Notes under the pieces: generated by a model
What the model was told of the DNA's origin: nothing
Databases searched by the model: none
Seen by the model: the letters and a program-made list of their open reading frames with translations, nothing else
Assembly (NCBI GenBank): GCA_022885665.1
Contig: JAGQDJ010000101.1
Span: 62,001-126,000 of the forward strand
Origin: Triops longicaudatus
Lineage: Eukaryota; Arthropoda; Branchiopoda; Notostraca; Triopsidae
Direction of reading: 5' to 3'
Length of the DNA stretch: 64,000 bases
Part shown: positions 35,927 to 46,190 of the stretch, piece by piece
Numbering within the stretch: position 1 is the stretch's first letter
Layout of the letters: every line of letters begins with the position of its first letter
Program-made: the position numbers and the translations under genes

Positions 35927-37810
35927 ATGGCGAGTACACAAGTAGCGTTGTCACCCAAACCACCGCATTTGGAAGCCGGGCCCCCTTCATTACGCCGCGT
36001 TCACTTCAACGGCCCTAGTAACCATGACCACGGCACCGTGGATCATGACTCTGTCGAGAAAGACAAAAAGCCATCCTTTGTGAGCCCGAGAAAGATGAAA
36101 GACTCGTCGACCAGCAGCGTTCATAAAGGCTCGGGTCGTAAACGCAGCTATAGCTTGACGGAATCTAAATCGCCGTTTAAGCGTCGTCGTAAAGAGGAAT
36201 TTGTTCGCCCTACCAAATTCTTGTTAGGTGGTAATAGCCGTGATCCACTCAACCTCGGAAGCTTGGCGGATGAAACCGTTAACCGGGCCCTCAATGAAAA
36301 GACGCCACAGTCATCTCCATTACCGACGCCTCGGTACCGCAAGGAAGAAATCGAGGTTCTCATTCCTCCAAACATATGTGATCCACTAAACCTTAACGCC
36401 GCAGATGATGATGATAATACGTTCCTGGGGCAGGACGCTAAGAAACGCAAGCGGCAACGACACAAACGACGCCGGCGTACACGCAGTGCCAGCGAAGTAC
36501 TTCCGCGTTCCGTTTCCCAAGATCTTGTAGAACAGCTTCCCGATACGCAAACTCCTCCTCTTGTCCCTGTTGTAATCCAAACTCCTGACCTTGTCCAGGA
36601 CGAATTTGACAAGAACGATAAAGACGACAAAGCCGATAAAATGGACAAAGTGGACAAGGCAGATAAGCCTACGCCCAAGACGCCCAAATTAGAGCTTTTG
36701 AAAAGCTCTAAGAAAACAGAAGATAAAATTGTCAGTCCGGTAGTACCCCAACCTGGCGCCCGGAAGCGCGTATTCCAACGTTCCGCGTCACGTGACCCCC
36801 ATATTAAGCCGACCGGGACTCCTCAGGTCAACAGAAAAAATCGACGCTTTGTGTACGGTAACTATAATCGGTACTACGGGTACCGCAATCCAGAGCGCGA
36901 GGAGGACATTCGTCTGCGTAGTTTCAAACCGGAGTGGTTTAAGGATAAGCATGTGCTCGATATTGGCTGCAACATTGGCCACGTGACCTTGTCGGTGGCA
37001 AGGGACTTTTGTCCGACGCGTATCATCGGCATGGATATAGATCCCAGCTTGATTGCCGTGGCCCGGAAGAACATTCGGCATTATAACAACACTCATCCCA
37101 ATTCAGGCACTACATTTCCTATTTGCATGTCGCATTTTTATGGACCTTTGACTTTAGGCGCGATTCCGGATGCCAACTTTCCCCGCAATGTAGAATTTAT
37201 TCAAGGGAACTACGTCTTAGAAAGCGATGAGCTGCTACAACTTGAGCGACCTGAGTTTGATGTGATTCTTTGCTTATCAGTTACCAAATGGGTGCATTTG
37301 AACTGGGGAGACACGGGCCTGAAACGCTTTTTTCGAAGGATTTTCTTGCAACTTCACCCTGGAGGCAAACTCATCCTCGAAGCCCAGGGATGGTCGTCGT
37401 ATAGCAAACGCAAGAAGCTAACCGACACGATTTCTCGAAACTATATGGCAATACAGTTGTATCCCGAGAAATTCAAGGACTATCTCTTGAACCAAGTTGG
37501 CTTTGAAAACTGTGAAGTGGTCACCATTCCTGGCCATAGCGCTCAAGGATTCCGACGACCTATTCACCTGTTCACGAAACCTCTACAGCCTCCGCCTGCT
37601 GCGTCTTCCGCTGCCACACTAGTCATAAGCACCACCACTACATCTGCAACTACCAACGAATATAAGACACCACAAATGTCCATTTCCGAAACGGAAACGA
37701 TAATTACGCAAGAGACAACTGTGGTACAAATGGACTTGGACACGAGTGCGAATGATAGTACAGCACAGAAGCAAGCTGGCTGGAACCAACTACTAAAGGA
37801 CAGTGGCTAA
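35927..37810 (+). CDS. MEPCE: MePCE, 7SK snRNA methylphosphate capping enzyme
   Basis: This SAM-dependent RNA methyltransferase of the Bin3 family puts a gamma-monomethyl cap on 7SK RNA and stabilises the 7SK RNP that restrains P-TEFb. The chosen ATG (GTATCATGG) follows an acceptor-like CAG, giving 627 aa; an upstream in-frame ATG at 35882 would lie in the presumed intron. Residues 1-310 are disordered and basic, with two DPLNL motifs (FLLGGNSRDPLNLGSLAD; NICDPLNLNAADD) and a D/K-rich repeat near 225-247. The Bin3 domain runs from about 310 to 550. It shows YGNYNRYYGYRNP, the SAM motif VLDIGCNIGHVTLS (about 342), CLSVTKWVHLNWGDTGLKRF (about 448), and the PGGKLILEAQGWSSYSKRK strand. The coding sequence has no intron, unlike its neighbours. 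AATAAA is at 38010-38015. Confidence 0.96.
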   Translation: MASTQVALSPKPPHLEAGPPSLRRVHFNGPSNHDHGTVDHDSVEKDKKPSFVSPRKMKDSSTSSVHKGSGRKRSYSLTESKSPFKRRRKEEFVRPTKFLLGGNSRDPLNLGSLADETVNRALNEKTPQSSPLPTPRYRKEEIEVLIPPNICDPLNLNAADDDDNTFLGQDAKKRKRQRHKRRRRTRSASEVLPRSVSQDLVEQLPDTQTPPLVPVVIQTPDLVQDEFDKNDKDDKADKMDKVDKADKPTPKTPKLELLKSSKKTEDKIVSPVVPQPGARKRVFQRSASRDPHIKPTGTPQVNRKNRRFVYGNYNRYYGYRNPEREEDIRLRSFKPEWFKDKHVLDIGCNIGHVTLSVARDFCPTRIIGMDIDPSLIAVARKNIRHYNNTHPNSGTTFPICMSHFYGPLTLGAIPDANFPRNVEFIQGNYVLESDELLQLERPEFDVILCLSVTKWVHLNWGDTGLKRFFRRIFLQLHPGGKLILEAQGWSSYSKRKKLTDTISRNYMAIQLYPEKFKDYLLNQVGFENCEVVTIPGHSAQGFRRPIHLFTKPLQPPPAASSAATLVISTTTTSATTNEYKTPQMSISETETIITQETTVVQMDLDTSANDSTAQKQAGWNQLLKDSG

Positions 37811-38708
37811 GTGCGATGCAGCAAGTCTGCTTTTTAAAAATTGTTTCTCCCCCTAAAAGTTCACCAGCACTGGAAAAACTGATACGTTTCACAGTATTTC
37901 ATATGAAGCATCTCATTTCTCGAGTTGTTTTGCCTCTTTTAGGGCTCCCATTTCGTTCTTTATTTTTCTTTTGTTGCCTATGCACATGGATGAATTGACA
38001 TATTTGCTTAATAAATGCGTTCGATACACCTAGAATTGGTTGCTTAAATTTTCGTGTCAAAACAAAACAAAAAAAAAGAACATAGCCAAGATCAACATTT
38101 ACTTTCTGTTTCTGTTTAGTAGCTAAGGTGAAATAATAATCAATAGCGGAAAGGCCCTTAGTGTGCTGACATAATTCGTGGCTTACCTACGGAAGCGTCG
38201 TATCGTTTGCAGTGTCAAAGAAGCTACGCCAGACGCCACGTCGTGTCACGCAACACTGGTGCAAGGTGCCCACCTTGGACTTGTGACATTTTAGTACAAG
38301 CTTTCGTCAATTAAAGACACCAGTACACTCAGTTCTTCGTTTCTGCGAATCATTCTCGACTACACGGTACTACATTTTTCAAAACTTTTCTTGTAGCAAT
38401 TTTGGTAAGCTTAAGTTTTTGTTGAAAAAAGGAATCTTTAATGTCAAGAGTCAAGTAAACGTTTGTTTGCTTAAAAAGTATCGCTAAAGAATTAACAAAA
38501 CTTCACTAAAGATCTCGAGGTTACCGTAGTGTTCTGTGAAACCGTCTAATGTACTCGACCTTTCGTTGAATTATTAACAAGGCCTCGACACCTCCGTACG
38601 TCACGGAGCTTTTTGGCTTTCACTTCGCTACTTTTAATTCAATAATATGTAGTAATATAACCTTCATACATCCAACATTTTGCTGCTAGCAGAAACATAT
38701 AGAGTATA

Positions 38709-38760
38709 CAGTTCCAGCTGTCTATTGGCGGAGCCCGTATTCGCGGAGGATTTTTTAAAA
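38709..38760 (+). mobile_element. Pogo-like terminus, copy 2
   Basis: CAGTTCCAGCTGTCTATTGG, preceded by TA, is followed by CGGAG, CCGTATTCGCGGAGGA and a T-run. It parallels 34360-34410 block by block, including the spacing to the second GCGGA word. It is probably an old member of the same DNA-transposon family. The other end was not found. Confidence 0.4.
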
Positions 38761-39247
38761 TACAAATGAAGATATTTCATTCTTCACTACTAAACGCTGT
38801 TGTATCGAATTTATAATCAAAAACATACAATAGGTTGTAGATAACGTAACATACATCGCTTCAAACAATTAAAATAACAAAAGATTAAATAACAATAAGC
38901 TAACTATTGAAATGTTTGTGATCATGTTGTGCAACTTAATCCATCTTTAGAGCGAAGTTTGTTTTCTAAAAGTAAAACTTGGCCACGCAAGTACTATAGT
39001 CAGTTGAAATATGGTTCAAACTTGTTGAAATAACAAAAGTTTACTAATTCTTTATGTTGATACATCACCTTAATAGCTATCAAGTTCCCCTTTTTGCACG
39101 GTCGAATTAAATGAGAATGTTCCGCAATTACTTTCCATCCTTTTCCGAAACTTTGGAAAGAACAGATCACTATCATTCAAAGCAATTTCTATTCCACGTT
39201 AACCATCTCCATATTTGCGTAGTTCTGTGAAGTGTATCTCCAACGAA

Positions 39248-39330
39248 CAGGGTCGTACCCAGTATTTTGGTTCGGAAGGAAATTTTGTGAGTTTCAGGGG
39301 TAGGGGGGTCTGTATGCATTTTATTGTTAC
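39248..39330 (+). mobile_element. Truncated hAT-like MITE end
   Basis: CAGGGTCGTACCCAGTATTT followed by TTGGTTCGGA and a G-rich stretch matches the left end of the element at 23372. No right terminus or matching 8-bp duplication is visible. The sequence runs into an ATT repeat. Confidence 0.55.
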
Positions 39331-39663
39331 TATTACTATCATTATTATTATTAATAATAATATTATTATTACCTACGTTACTTAAGTAAATTTTCAGAAT
39401 TGGAAATTGGACAAATGGCACACTATAAGGAATTTTTTTCCGGAAGGAGACATGTTAGATATTTGGTATTTGAGGTCTTCTGGACATCTGTTTCGAAATT
39501 TGCTTAAGGAAGTGTCGTGAAAACGACAAACCCGATTGACTCGATAATAACAGAGTTTTCTTATTCATTGTTTGCTTTTCTAGGTAAAGACTTTCGTTGG
39601 AACCTAGTCTTATTCATTTGTGGGTTCAATTTTTTGAGGTGTCGAAGGAGAACCGTGTGAAAT

Positions 39664-40357
39664 ATGGCCCTCATGAACAATTGCTGCCTATGCGTTTCTG
39701 CACGAACGGGAACAATAATGATCGCTACTTTTTACATTGTGAGTTATTAATCTTCCTGTAGCACGAGCGAATGGAAAAAAATAAGATAATTTTCTTATAC
39801 GGCGAAGACCATAAGCCTTGTATTTTTACTGATGATGGGAGGTGCGCATCTTCTGAGTACGACGCCGGAATTTGTCGAATCTATGCAAAATTCGACGGTG
39901 GAATTTAACTTTACGAAGCCGGTGCAAGATACGCTTGTGGCGGGAATGATCGTCATGTGTATTTACTGTGTGTTGTGTCTTTTACTCATAATCGGAGTAG
40001 ATAAGGTACATCAAATTATTCTTAATAAGTAACGACATAATCGTTCGTGTGACACCAGGGCACGCCTTGCCTAATGTTAACGTGGATTGTCGTCGAGTTC
40101 CTTCGTCAACTATTCTGCTTAATTATTTTCATCATCTTTGCTATTTACCTTAGAGGACCTTTACTGACGCCATATATAGTACTCGGAGTATTTGGAATGC
40201 GTAAGAACTCTGCTCATACCTCTTAATCAAAAGACAATGATTTTCTAAACATTCTTTTGCAGTTTTTGCTCTTTATTTATGGCTGTGTGTAATATCGGCC
40301 CGACAGCTTATAATTGAAAAATCCCGTAGTGTGGACGTTAGACCTCTCAAGGCTTAG
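39664..40357 (+). CDS. Small four-pass membrane protein, LAPTM4-like
   Basis: Exons 39664-39738, 39808-40005, 40059-40200 and 40263-40357 join to 169 aa. The N-terminus MALMNNCCLCVSARTGTIMI matches the CC-x-x-RTGTII start of lysosomal LAPTM4-type proteins and related short arthropod proteins. Four hydrophobic segments follow, one per exon or nearly so. The first luminal loop carries two N-glycosylation sequons, NST and NFT. The C-terminus (EKSRSVDVRPLKA) is short and cytoplasmic, without the PY motifs of vertebrate LAPTM4. Localisation to late endosome or lysosome is inferred from the family. AATAAA is at 40719-40724. The gene is clear; the family name is less so. Confidence 0.8.
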
Positions 40358-43166
40358 CTGTCAAAAGTTATTGAACTATGCGTGAACAAAACCAGTAGAA
40401 CCTGACCTAGGCGATTAAAATGGAACATTGATCTTACACAAAACAATAACTAACGCAAGCCATTGTAACTTGTTCTCCTTTTCTAAACGTTCAAGTTTTG
40501 GGTTAATACAAAACAGTCAATTCATCTATGGGGCTTATGCTGGATTGCGGATTCCAGATCCGCGAGGTGAAATACCGATAGACTCGCAGGAAGAGGCAAC
40601 TTCATGAAGTCTCTATTTTTGAGTATGTCGCAGATCAAGCTTAGCTTCGGAGCCACCTATTTTGTAGCTTTCATAAGCCATCCTAACTTATGACCACATA
40701 ATATTCAACGCAGAACAGAATAAATGAGACTAACGGTTTATGTGCATGAACATTAGTTCAAATGCAGTGAATAGAATCAACATGGAAAGCCTCCGTGAAT
40801 TCCTTTACTTGAAGCAATCGAGGTGGTTAAGATATTTCAGCTTTTTTTCGAAAACCGAGACGAGCGTTTACATATTACGGTGTCTTCATTTTAACCATTT
40901 TTTGTTGGCTATCCTTTCAATTTGGCGTGCCGAAACACAAAATATTTTAGACAACTAAGCTTATTTTTGCACTCTTTTTGTTTTCCCCTAAGTTTACTTA
41001 TTTATTTTTATTTGAAAACCATTTTTTGTTTCTGTGTACGGACGATTTTCATACAGATACAATTCCTTACTCGGTGTGGAATAAAACACTTAATGAACAA
41101 AACACCAACCATTTTAGGCGATCACTGATTTGTAATGGAAGCGGCGAAGATCCGTAATTATAATGTTAGGGCACCCAAACTTCGATTTGATAAGATAAGG
41201 TTAGCTGAAATAATGGAAGATTCTTTCATGCATGGCAGCCGGTTAGATTGTTGAAAGCCCTAGTGCTGTAGCTGATGACCTTCGTCTCAAGCATTGTCAG
41301 TAGGAATGGCAATTTATGCTTTGTTACTTGCTATAGAATCTGCTCTAAAGGACAAGGTTTGCTTGAAGAACGGACGTTTCCCCAACTGCTGGCAGTTGGG
41401 GTCTTCTCAACGACAACGGTACAATGGCAAAGTAAGCAACTACTGTTTAGCGTCGTTTTCTGAAATATTTCGAAGGTTTATGAATGGCTTCGGTTTTCTA
41501 TGCATTTAAAAAGTAAAGACGGAGTTACTGGATGGAGCTACTGTTTTGATCTTGCCTGTCTACGATCTTATCAACTTTGAAGAGGGGGTTGTTTTTAAGT
41601 TGAGTTTTCATGTGTTTTCTACGCAAGTCGCGTCCTACCTGACCCCCCCTCGCTCCCATAGCTAACTCTCGGCAACCTCGGAACAGCTATGAGCCAAAGC
41701 ACAGGAAACAGTTTGAAGTTCCCTATGTAATTTTTGACATCGGTTTTGTTTGGACGCAAAAGGTTGCAACTGCATATTGATTTAGGTAACAGAAAAGCTG
41801 ATCGGTGAAATATCTTTGTGGGTGAACTGGATCCCTTAACTGTCCTAGTTGTTTTTCCGTAGTGAAAATCCCCGTATGTTCAGAATTACCCCGTTCTACG
41901 GTAGTGTTCCATTATTTTGTTATGAATTTTCGTAAGAATGTTTCAAAATACGGTCTTCCGGTAAAACCTTATGAAGTACACGAAAAAGTATGTAAAATTG
42001 CAAGAATGTAAGCTCCGAGCCCATGTTCAAAGTTACCCCCAAAAAAATCAAGTTGTCGGGAAACTTTGAATAACGACATAGCTGGAAAACAAAAATTCGC
42101 AACTCTTTCCCGACCTTAATGAGCTAAAGGCGGATCAATATACAACAATTACGCAAAGAGCAAAGTTTCTAAGTGCAATAGTTACTTAATGGTTGTAAAT
42201 AATCCTACAACTGCATTTGTCAACAAAAGTTTTCCGCTTTCAACCGGCTTTTAGCGCGAAGCGTTTGAAAACAAAGAATTCATTTTGCTTTCCTAAAAAA
42301 GTATACTCATAGCAGAAAACTAATGACACCTAGCTTGTTGCGTTGTGTCATATAGTCGAGGGGTAGTAGATTGCCTACGGTTTCCGATAAAGTGTTCAAT
42401 GTAACCCCACGTGTTCAGAATTAACCCCGTTTCACGGTAGCTTGTCACTGTAAGTTAAAGTAAATAGCTCGAGCACTTCAAAACTGTTCTTACAAGTTAC
42501 ACAATAAACTTGAGTTTTACATCTTCCAAGCAATGTTCAAAGATCAACGTTGTTGACTTCCACCTATTTTTATTTATATCTTTTCACGGACCATAGTATT
42601 TCTTTACGCTATTTGATCATTAATATATAAATGCATTCAATATGGCAAAACAAGAAATTGGTAATCCGAGTTTTACATGTTCGAACATGGTCGAAAAGAG
42701 AGAAGCGAAAAACATTCATGTCAGTGTTTTTATACATTTAAAAGCTTTTCTAGGGTTCTCACGGATTTTTTAAAGCTTGAAGTCTATACTAAAAGCTTAG
42801 ACGATTAAAGAGGATACGGATGAGATTACACGTTAAAATTATTGCTAACGTGTATTGTACTATTAGGGTCCGAAGAAAAACGTCACGTAAAGACAAAGTA
42901 ACAATTAACGCTAAACTTAGGAAATAAACGAACGCCACTTGTCAAAAAAATGTTGAACTTCTATAAGCAAAAGTTTTGAAGTAAACCACATTTTTATTAA
43001 ATCTAAGAAACAGTGGAAACAAAACAGACAATAGTTAGCCGTTAAGACAAGAGTTATTCACCACGTTGAATGCATTTACATGTAACACAACTTCCGGGTT
43101 TGGCTATTCAGAGTTCCTATACTGTACATTCCAATCTTGCGTAACGCAGGACGATTAAGCCCAACC
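40358..43166. other. Intergenic with a short duplicated block
   Basis: No conserved gene is seen. Two related blocks beginning GTTCAGAATTA-CCCCGTT lie at about 41868-41906 and 42402-42440. A hairpin occurs at 41380-41401 within a small ORF. The 3' UTR of the minus-strand SDR gene, with an inverse AATAAA at 42993-42998, lies at the right edge. Confidence 0.5.
41306..41509 (+). CDS. Possible small secreted-peptide ORF
   Basis: The ATG opens MAIYALLLAIESALKDKVCL, a leader-like hydrophobic start. It is followed by two cysteines ten residues apart (CLKNGRFPNC) and a QRQR basic stretch. The ORF is 68 codons if unspliced; a GTAAGC after codon 42 could be a donor. No family is recognised, and the hydrophobic core is short for a signal peptide. 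It may well be chance. Confidence 0.18.
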   Translation: MAIYALLLAIESALKDKVCLKNGRFPNCWQLGSSQRQRYNGKVSNYCLASFSEIFRRFMNGFGFLCI

Positions 43167-44988
43167 TTAATACTGTGAAGGCATAGGCCCGTTAACCCAG
43201 TCAACAATCTGCGTGTCTCGCCAAATATACGCCCCGCGTGGTTCCTTGATATTCGGAGGCAACAATGCACAATACACCGGGGCAATTGCACCTAATAAAA
43301 ATATGTTACATTCTGTGCTAGTCAAATGAGTGTTATGTAAATTAACCTTCTTCGATGGTCAAGGGTCCTTTATGTGACGTCATGTCAGTATCAACGTAAC
43401 CTTCAAAAGCATAATGAAAAAATAAATGAAACTAACTTCCAAACATTCTCATAGCAATTTCTCCCTTACCAGGATGTACGCAATTGACCACAATGTCTTC
43501 TTTGCCTGCAGCGTCCAGCTCACGTTGCTGAATACGAGTCAAAGCACTAACGCCAACTTTGGAAGTCATATAGGCACTGTTGGGCCAACCAAGATCTTGG
43601 TGCGTTCCCTGCTCGGCAGCCCTTCATTGAAGACAGCAAACTTTGTTAGTTTTAAAAATAATTCGTGCTGTAAATTTTCGCACCGAACGAAGTCAGACAT
43701 CAATGTATTGAGATCTTCCAGGGTTAAATTGGGCGATGCCAATTTTTTACGAAGTTGCGTGGCTGCAGGTTCTTTTCCATTTACGCGGCAAAGGTGACCC
43801 GCCGAGCTCGAAAGGTTGACAACTCGAGCATGCGGGCGCAACAAAGGGAACAATGCATCGCAAACGTTAACCAATGCTGTGTAATTGACCCGAATGGTAT
43901 TTTCAGCTTGTTCGCCGAAAGGTTCTTTGGCGTCATTCTTCCATGTAGAAAGACAAGTAATAAGTGAACGAACGAATTAATCAGTGCGTTTTTATACCTT
44001 GTACGCAATTGCGGCATTGTTGACCAGTACATCGATTCCGCCATAACGTTCTTGAATCATGTCCCGGAAACGATCAATGCTTTCAGTGTTGTCAATGTCC
44101 AGTTGCATGAATTTCGGATGCAAGTTAAGCTGTCACAAGTATTCATTAAACAATTATACCAGCCAACTAACGTGAACGTACCGTTAGTAAAATAATAAAT
44201 AGTATTCAGAGATCTCTACTAAGCAGTCTTTAAAAAACAAAATAAGCTCTTACAATTTGTGATTTACAGTAAATCCAATCTTCTTTCCTGATTTTACGTA
44301 ACTTACAACAAAGATTCCTGTTAACACTTCAGCGATTAGGAAAAACGGAAACGAGATTTAGGCATGACGATAAAATACTTTTTCTAAGCTAGCCACGGCG
44401 TCTTTTCCACGCTGTTCATCACGAGCCGCCAAGATTACGTCTCCATGGAATTTAGTGCATAAATCCTTCACGATAGCGTATCCAATTCCTTTATTGGCTC
44501 CTGTTACCTATCCACACAGACAAGAAATTAGAAAACGTCACGTACATCTACATAACACAAATGGAACAAGCCGCTGATTTAACGGCCACGGACAATCATG
44601 GACGTCTACTAGTTCCGAAATTTATAATAATGACGTGAAACTTCGTTTCGGTTAAGGCGACGAACGAAACTGATGTTACTATGGTAGTTGATCTTACATA
44701 TAATCGTCAGACAATTTGGCAAATACCACACTGTATTTTCCATTGTACAGTGGCACTGCAGTCCATTAAATTGATGTATCTACTATTGTTATACGGTCAG
44801 AAAAAATAGAGTGGATTTTTTTTCTAAATAAAACAATACACTGTGCGGTATAATTTTAGTCCTGAAATTAATTCAGAACAGAATTACATGGTCTGAATGT
44901 AAGCGATCTTCTAATCATCTCACATGACGCAGGATTTGCCACAATTTAAAGTTAAAGAGAAACTTACGACAGCGACGCGATTAGCCAT
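43167..44988 (-). CDS. Carbonyl-reductase-type short-chain dehydrogenase
   Basis: This is an NADPH-dependent classical SDR closest to carbonyl reductase 1. On the minus strand, exons 44968-44988, 44379-44507, 43998-44129, 43684-43937, 43470-43621, 43347-43400 and 43167-43291 join in frame to 288 aa. The Rossmann cofactor loop is TGANKGIG (residue 9 on), with LAARDEQRG on the second strand and NNAA after it. The catalytic Ser lies in VVNLSSSAG, and Tyr196-x3-Lys200 in SAYMTSKVG. The insertion before the active-site Tyr (LASPNLTLEDLN) and HPGYVDTDMTSHKGPLTIEE are typical of the CBR1 group. Substrates cannot be told from sequence. The start is supported by the short first exon MANRVAV and by GCCATGG. 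Confidence 0.95.
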
Positions 44989-45387
44989 GGCTAAATATAT
45001 ATCTTAATTTCTTCCGAGCACGAAATGGACTTCACTCTTCTCTCACACTTGAGTGACTGTAGTTAGGTACACCACACAGCTTGTTGTCGTTGGGTTTTTA
45101 AAAGGTGGACATGTTGCTGAATCATTGTGACAAGGCAGCCTGTTCTCTATCAACCAACCACGCTAATGGTGTCAAGAGTTAAAGCTGGACCCATGAGGCG
45201 GGGCATCGGAAGGGTATAGACCACCTTACCGCTCGACGCTTGCTACTGACCAATCTTTTTTACACTACCTTTCTTTACAGAACTGCGTATAACCGTCACC
45301 CTTTGGGCACGAGTGGGGTGTCCTACCTATGATCGCATTATATACAGATTTTCTTTACTCAATTTGAGTTGCATCATTGCATAACAC

Positions 45388-45461
45388 GGCGCCGTGGCTT
45401 AGTTGGTTAAAGCGCCTGCCTAGTAAGCAGGAGATCGCGGGTTCGAATCCCACCGGTGCCT
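45388..45461 (+). tRNA. tRNA-Thr (anticodon AGU)
   Basis: A complete cloverleaf folds with a 7-bp acceptor stem (GGCGCCG with CGGTGCC, one G-U pair), D arm GGCTTAGTTGGTTAAAGC, anticodon stem CCTGC/GCAGG with loop CTAGTAA (anticodon at 45422-45424) and T loop TTCGAAT. The T stem GCGGG/CCCAC has one C-A mismatch. There is no intron. The A box (TGGCTTAGTTGG) and B box (GGTTCGAATCC) are intact, and a T5 run at 45470-45474 should terminate Pol III. Confidence 0.95.
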
Positions 45462-45469
45462 TGAAGAAC

Positions 45470-45474
45470 TTTTT
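45470..45474 (+). terminator. Pol III T-run terminator
   Basis: Five T residues lie 9 bp after the tRNA 3' end, with a second T4 shortly after. This is the expected Pol III termination signal. Confidence 0.7.
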
Positions 45475-45487
45475 GTTTTCCTTAGAG

Positions 45488-46190
45488 CAGTGCTTCTCAA
45501 GGGTGAAGAACTGAAGAGCCCAAAAATAATAAGAGCCCATCCATAGATCAAAAGAGTCCACATTTCATGAAGCACTGTAAACACCCTGTTACCCGGCCAC
45601 TATGGTAACAACCATGATTTCTTTTTCTTATAAAAAATAATAGCTGCATCAATAATATTGTGTAAAAATTTATATGACAAAATGTGACACAGTATATAAT
45701 AGTTTTGTAGTATTAATGATTCTATACATAGTTTTTTACAATTTATTTATACATAGTTTTATATGTAATAAATTTATACATAATTGGGCAAGACTTTGTT
45801 TACCATTCTAGGAAAAAATACAATGGAAAATAAATACTTGTGTGCACAACGTTAAGATTCATGCAGAACACCAGTATGAATCTGTAGAGAATAATCACAT
45901 TCAGTGTAACAATTGTTATTACATTCTTGTATTGTTCTGTAAGTTATTTTAAAAGTGTATTAATTCAACATATATTTCACGTATTTCACAGCGGCCTGCA
46001 TAAATTGTTGTAAAATACTTTTTTAAAAAATGTAGCACTTTTTTGTGTTTTGCACTTCTTTACTTTTATTGTATGGTGTTTCAAATTAAAATTACATGTA
46101 TCATTTTATATTTCATACTAAGTTTCATATTTTTTTTAACTCTTGACTTTTGGGCTCTTTAGTTCTGCACCCCAATAGTGCATGAGTTGC
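45488..46190. mobile_element. hAT-like MITE next to the tRNA gene
   Basis: The left end CAGTGCTTCTCAAGGGTG is typical of hAT termini. A long inverted match links 45503-45536 (GGTGAAGAACTGAAGAGCCC then AAAA and AAGAG) with the inverse of 46141-46175. The outermost right bases are diverged, so the exact end and target duplication are not certain. The roughly 700-bp A+T-rich interior (TACATAGTTTT repeats) has no transposase. Confidence 0.65.

Larger units (their letters stand above)
37811..39663. other. Intergenic, MePCE 3' flank
   Basis: It contains the MePCE 3' UTR and polyadenylation signal, a pogo-like terminus at 38709, a truncated hAT-like end at 39248 and an ATT/AAT simple repeat at about 39328-39373. 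No gene is recognised. Confidence 0.6.

Noticed and set aside
36148..36687. 179-codon minus-strand ORF inside MePCE
   Set aside because: It is the antisense shadow of the D/K/R-rich N-terminal MePCE region, and its Ser/Leu repeats mirror the GAC-AAA repeats.
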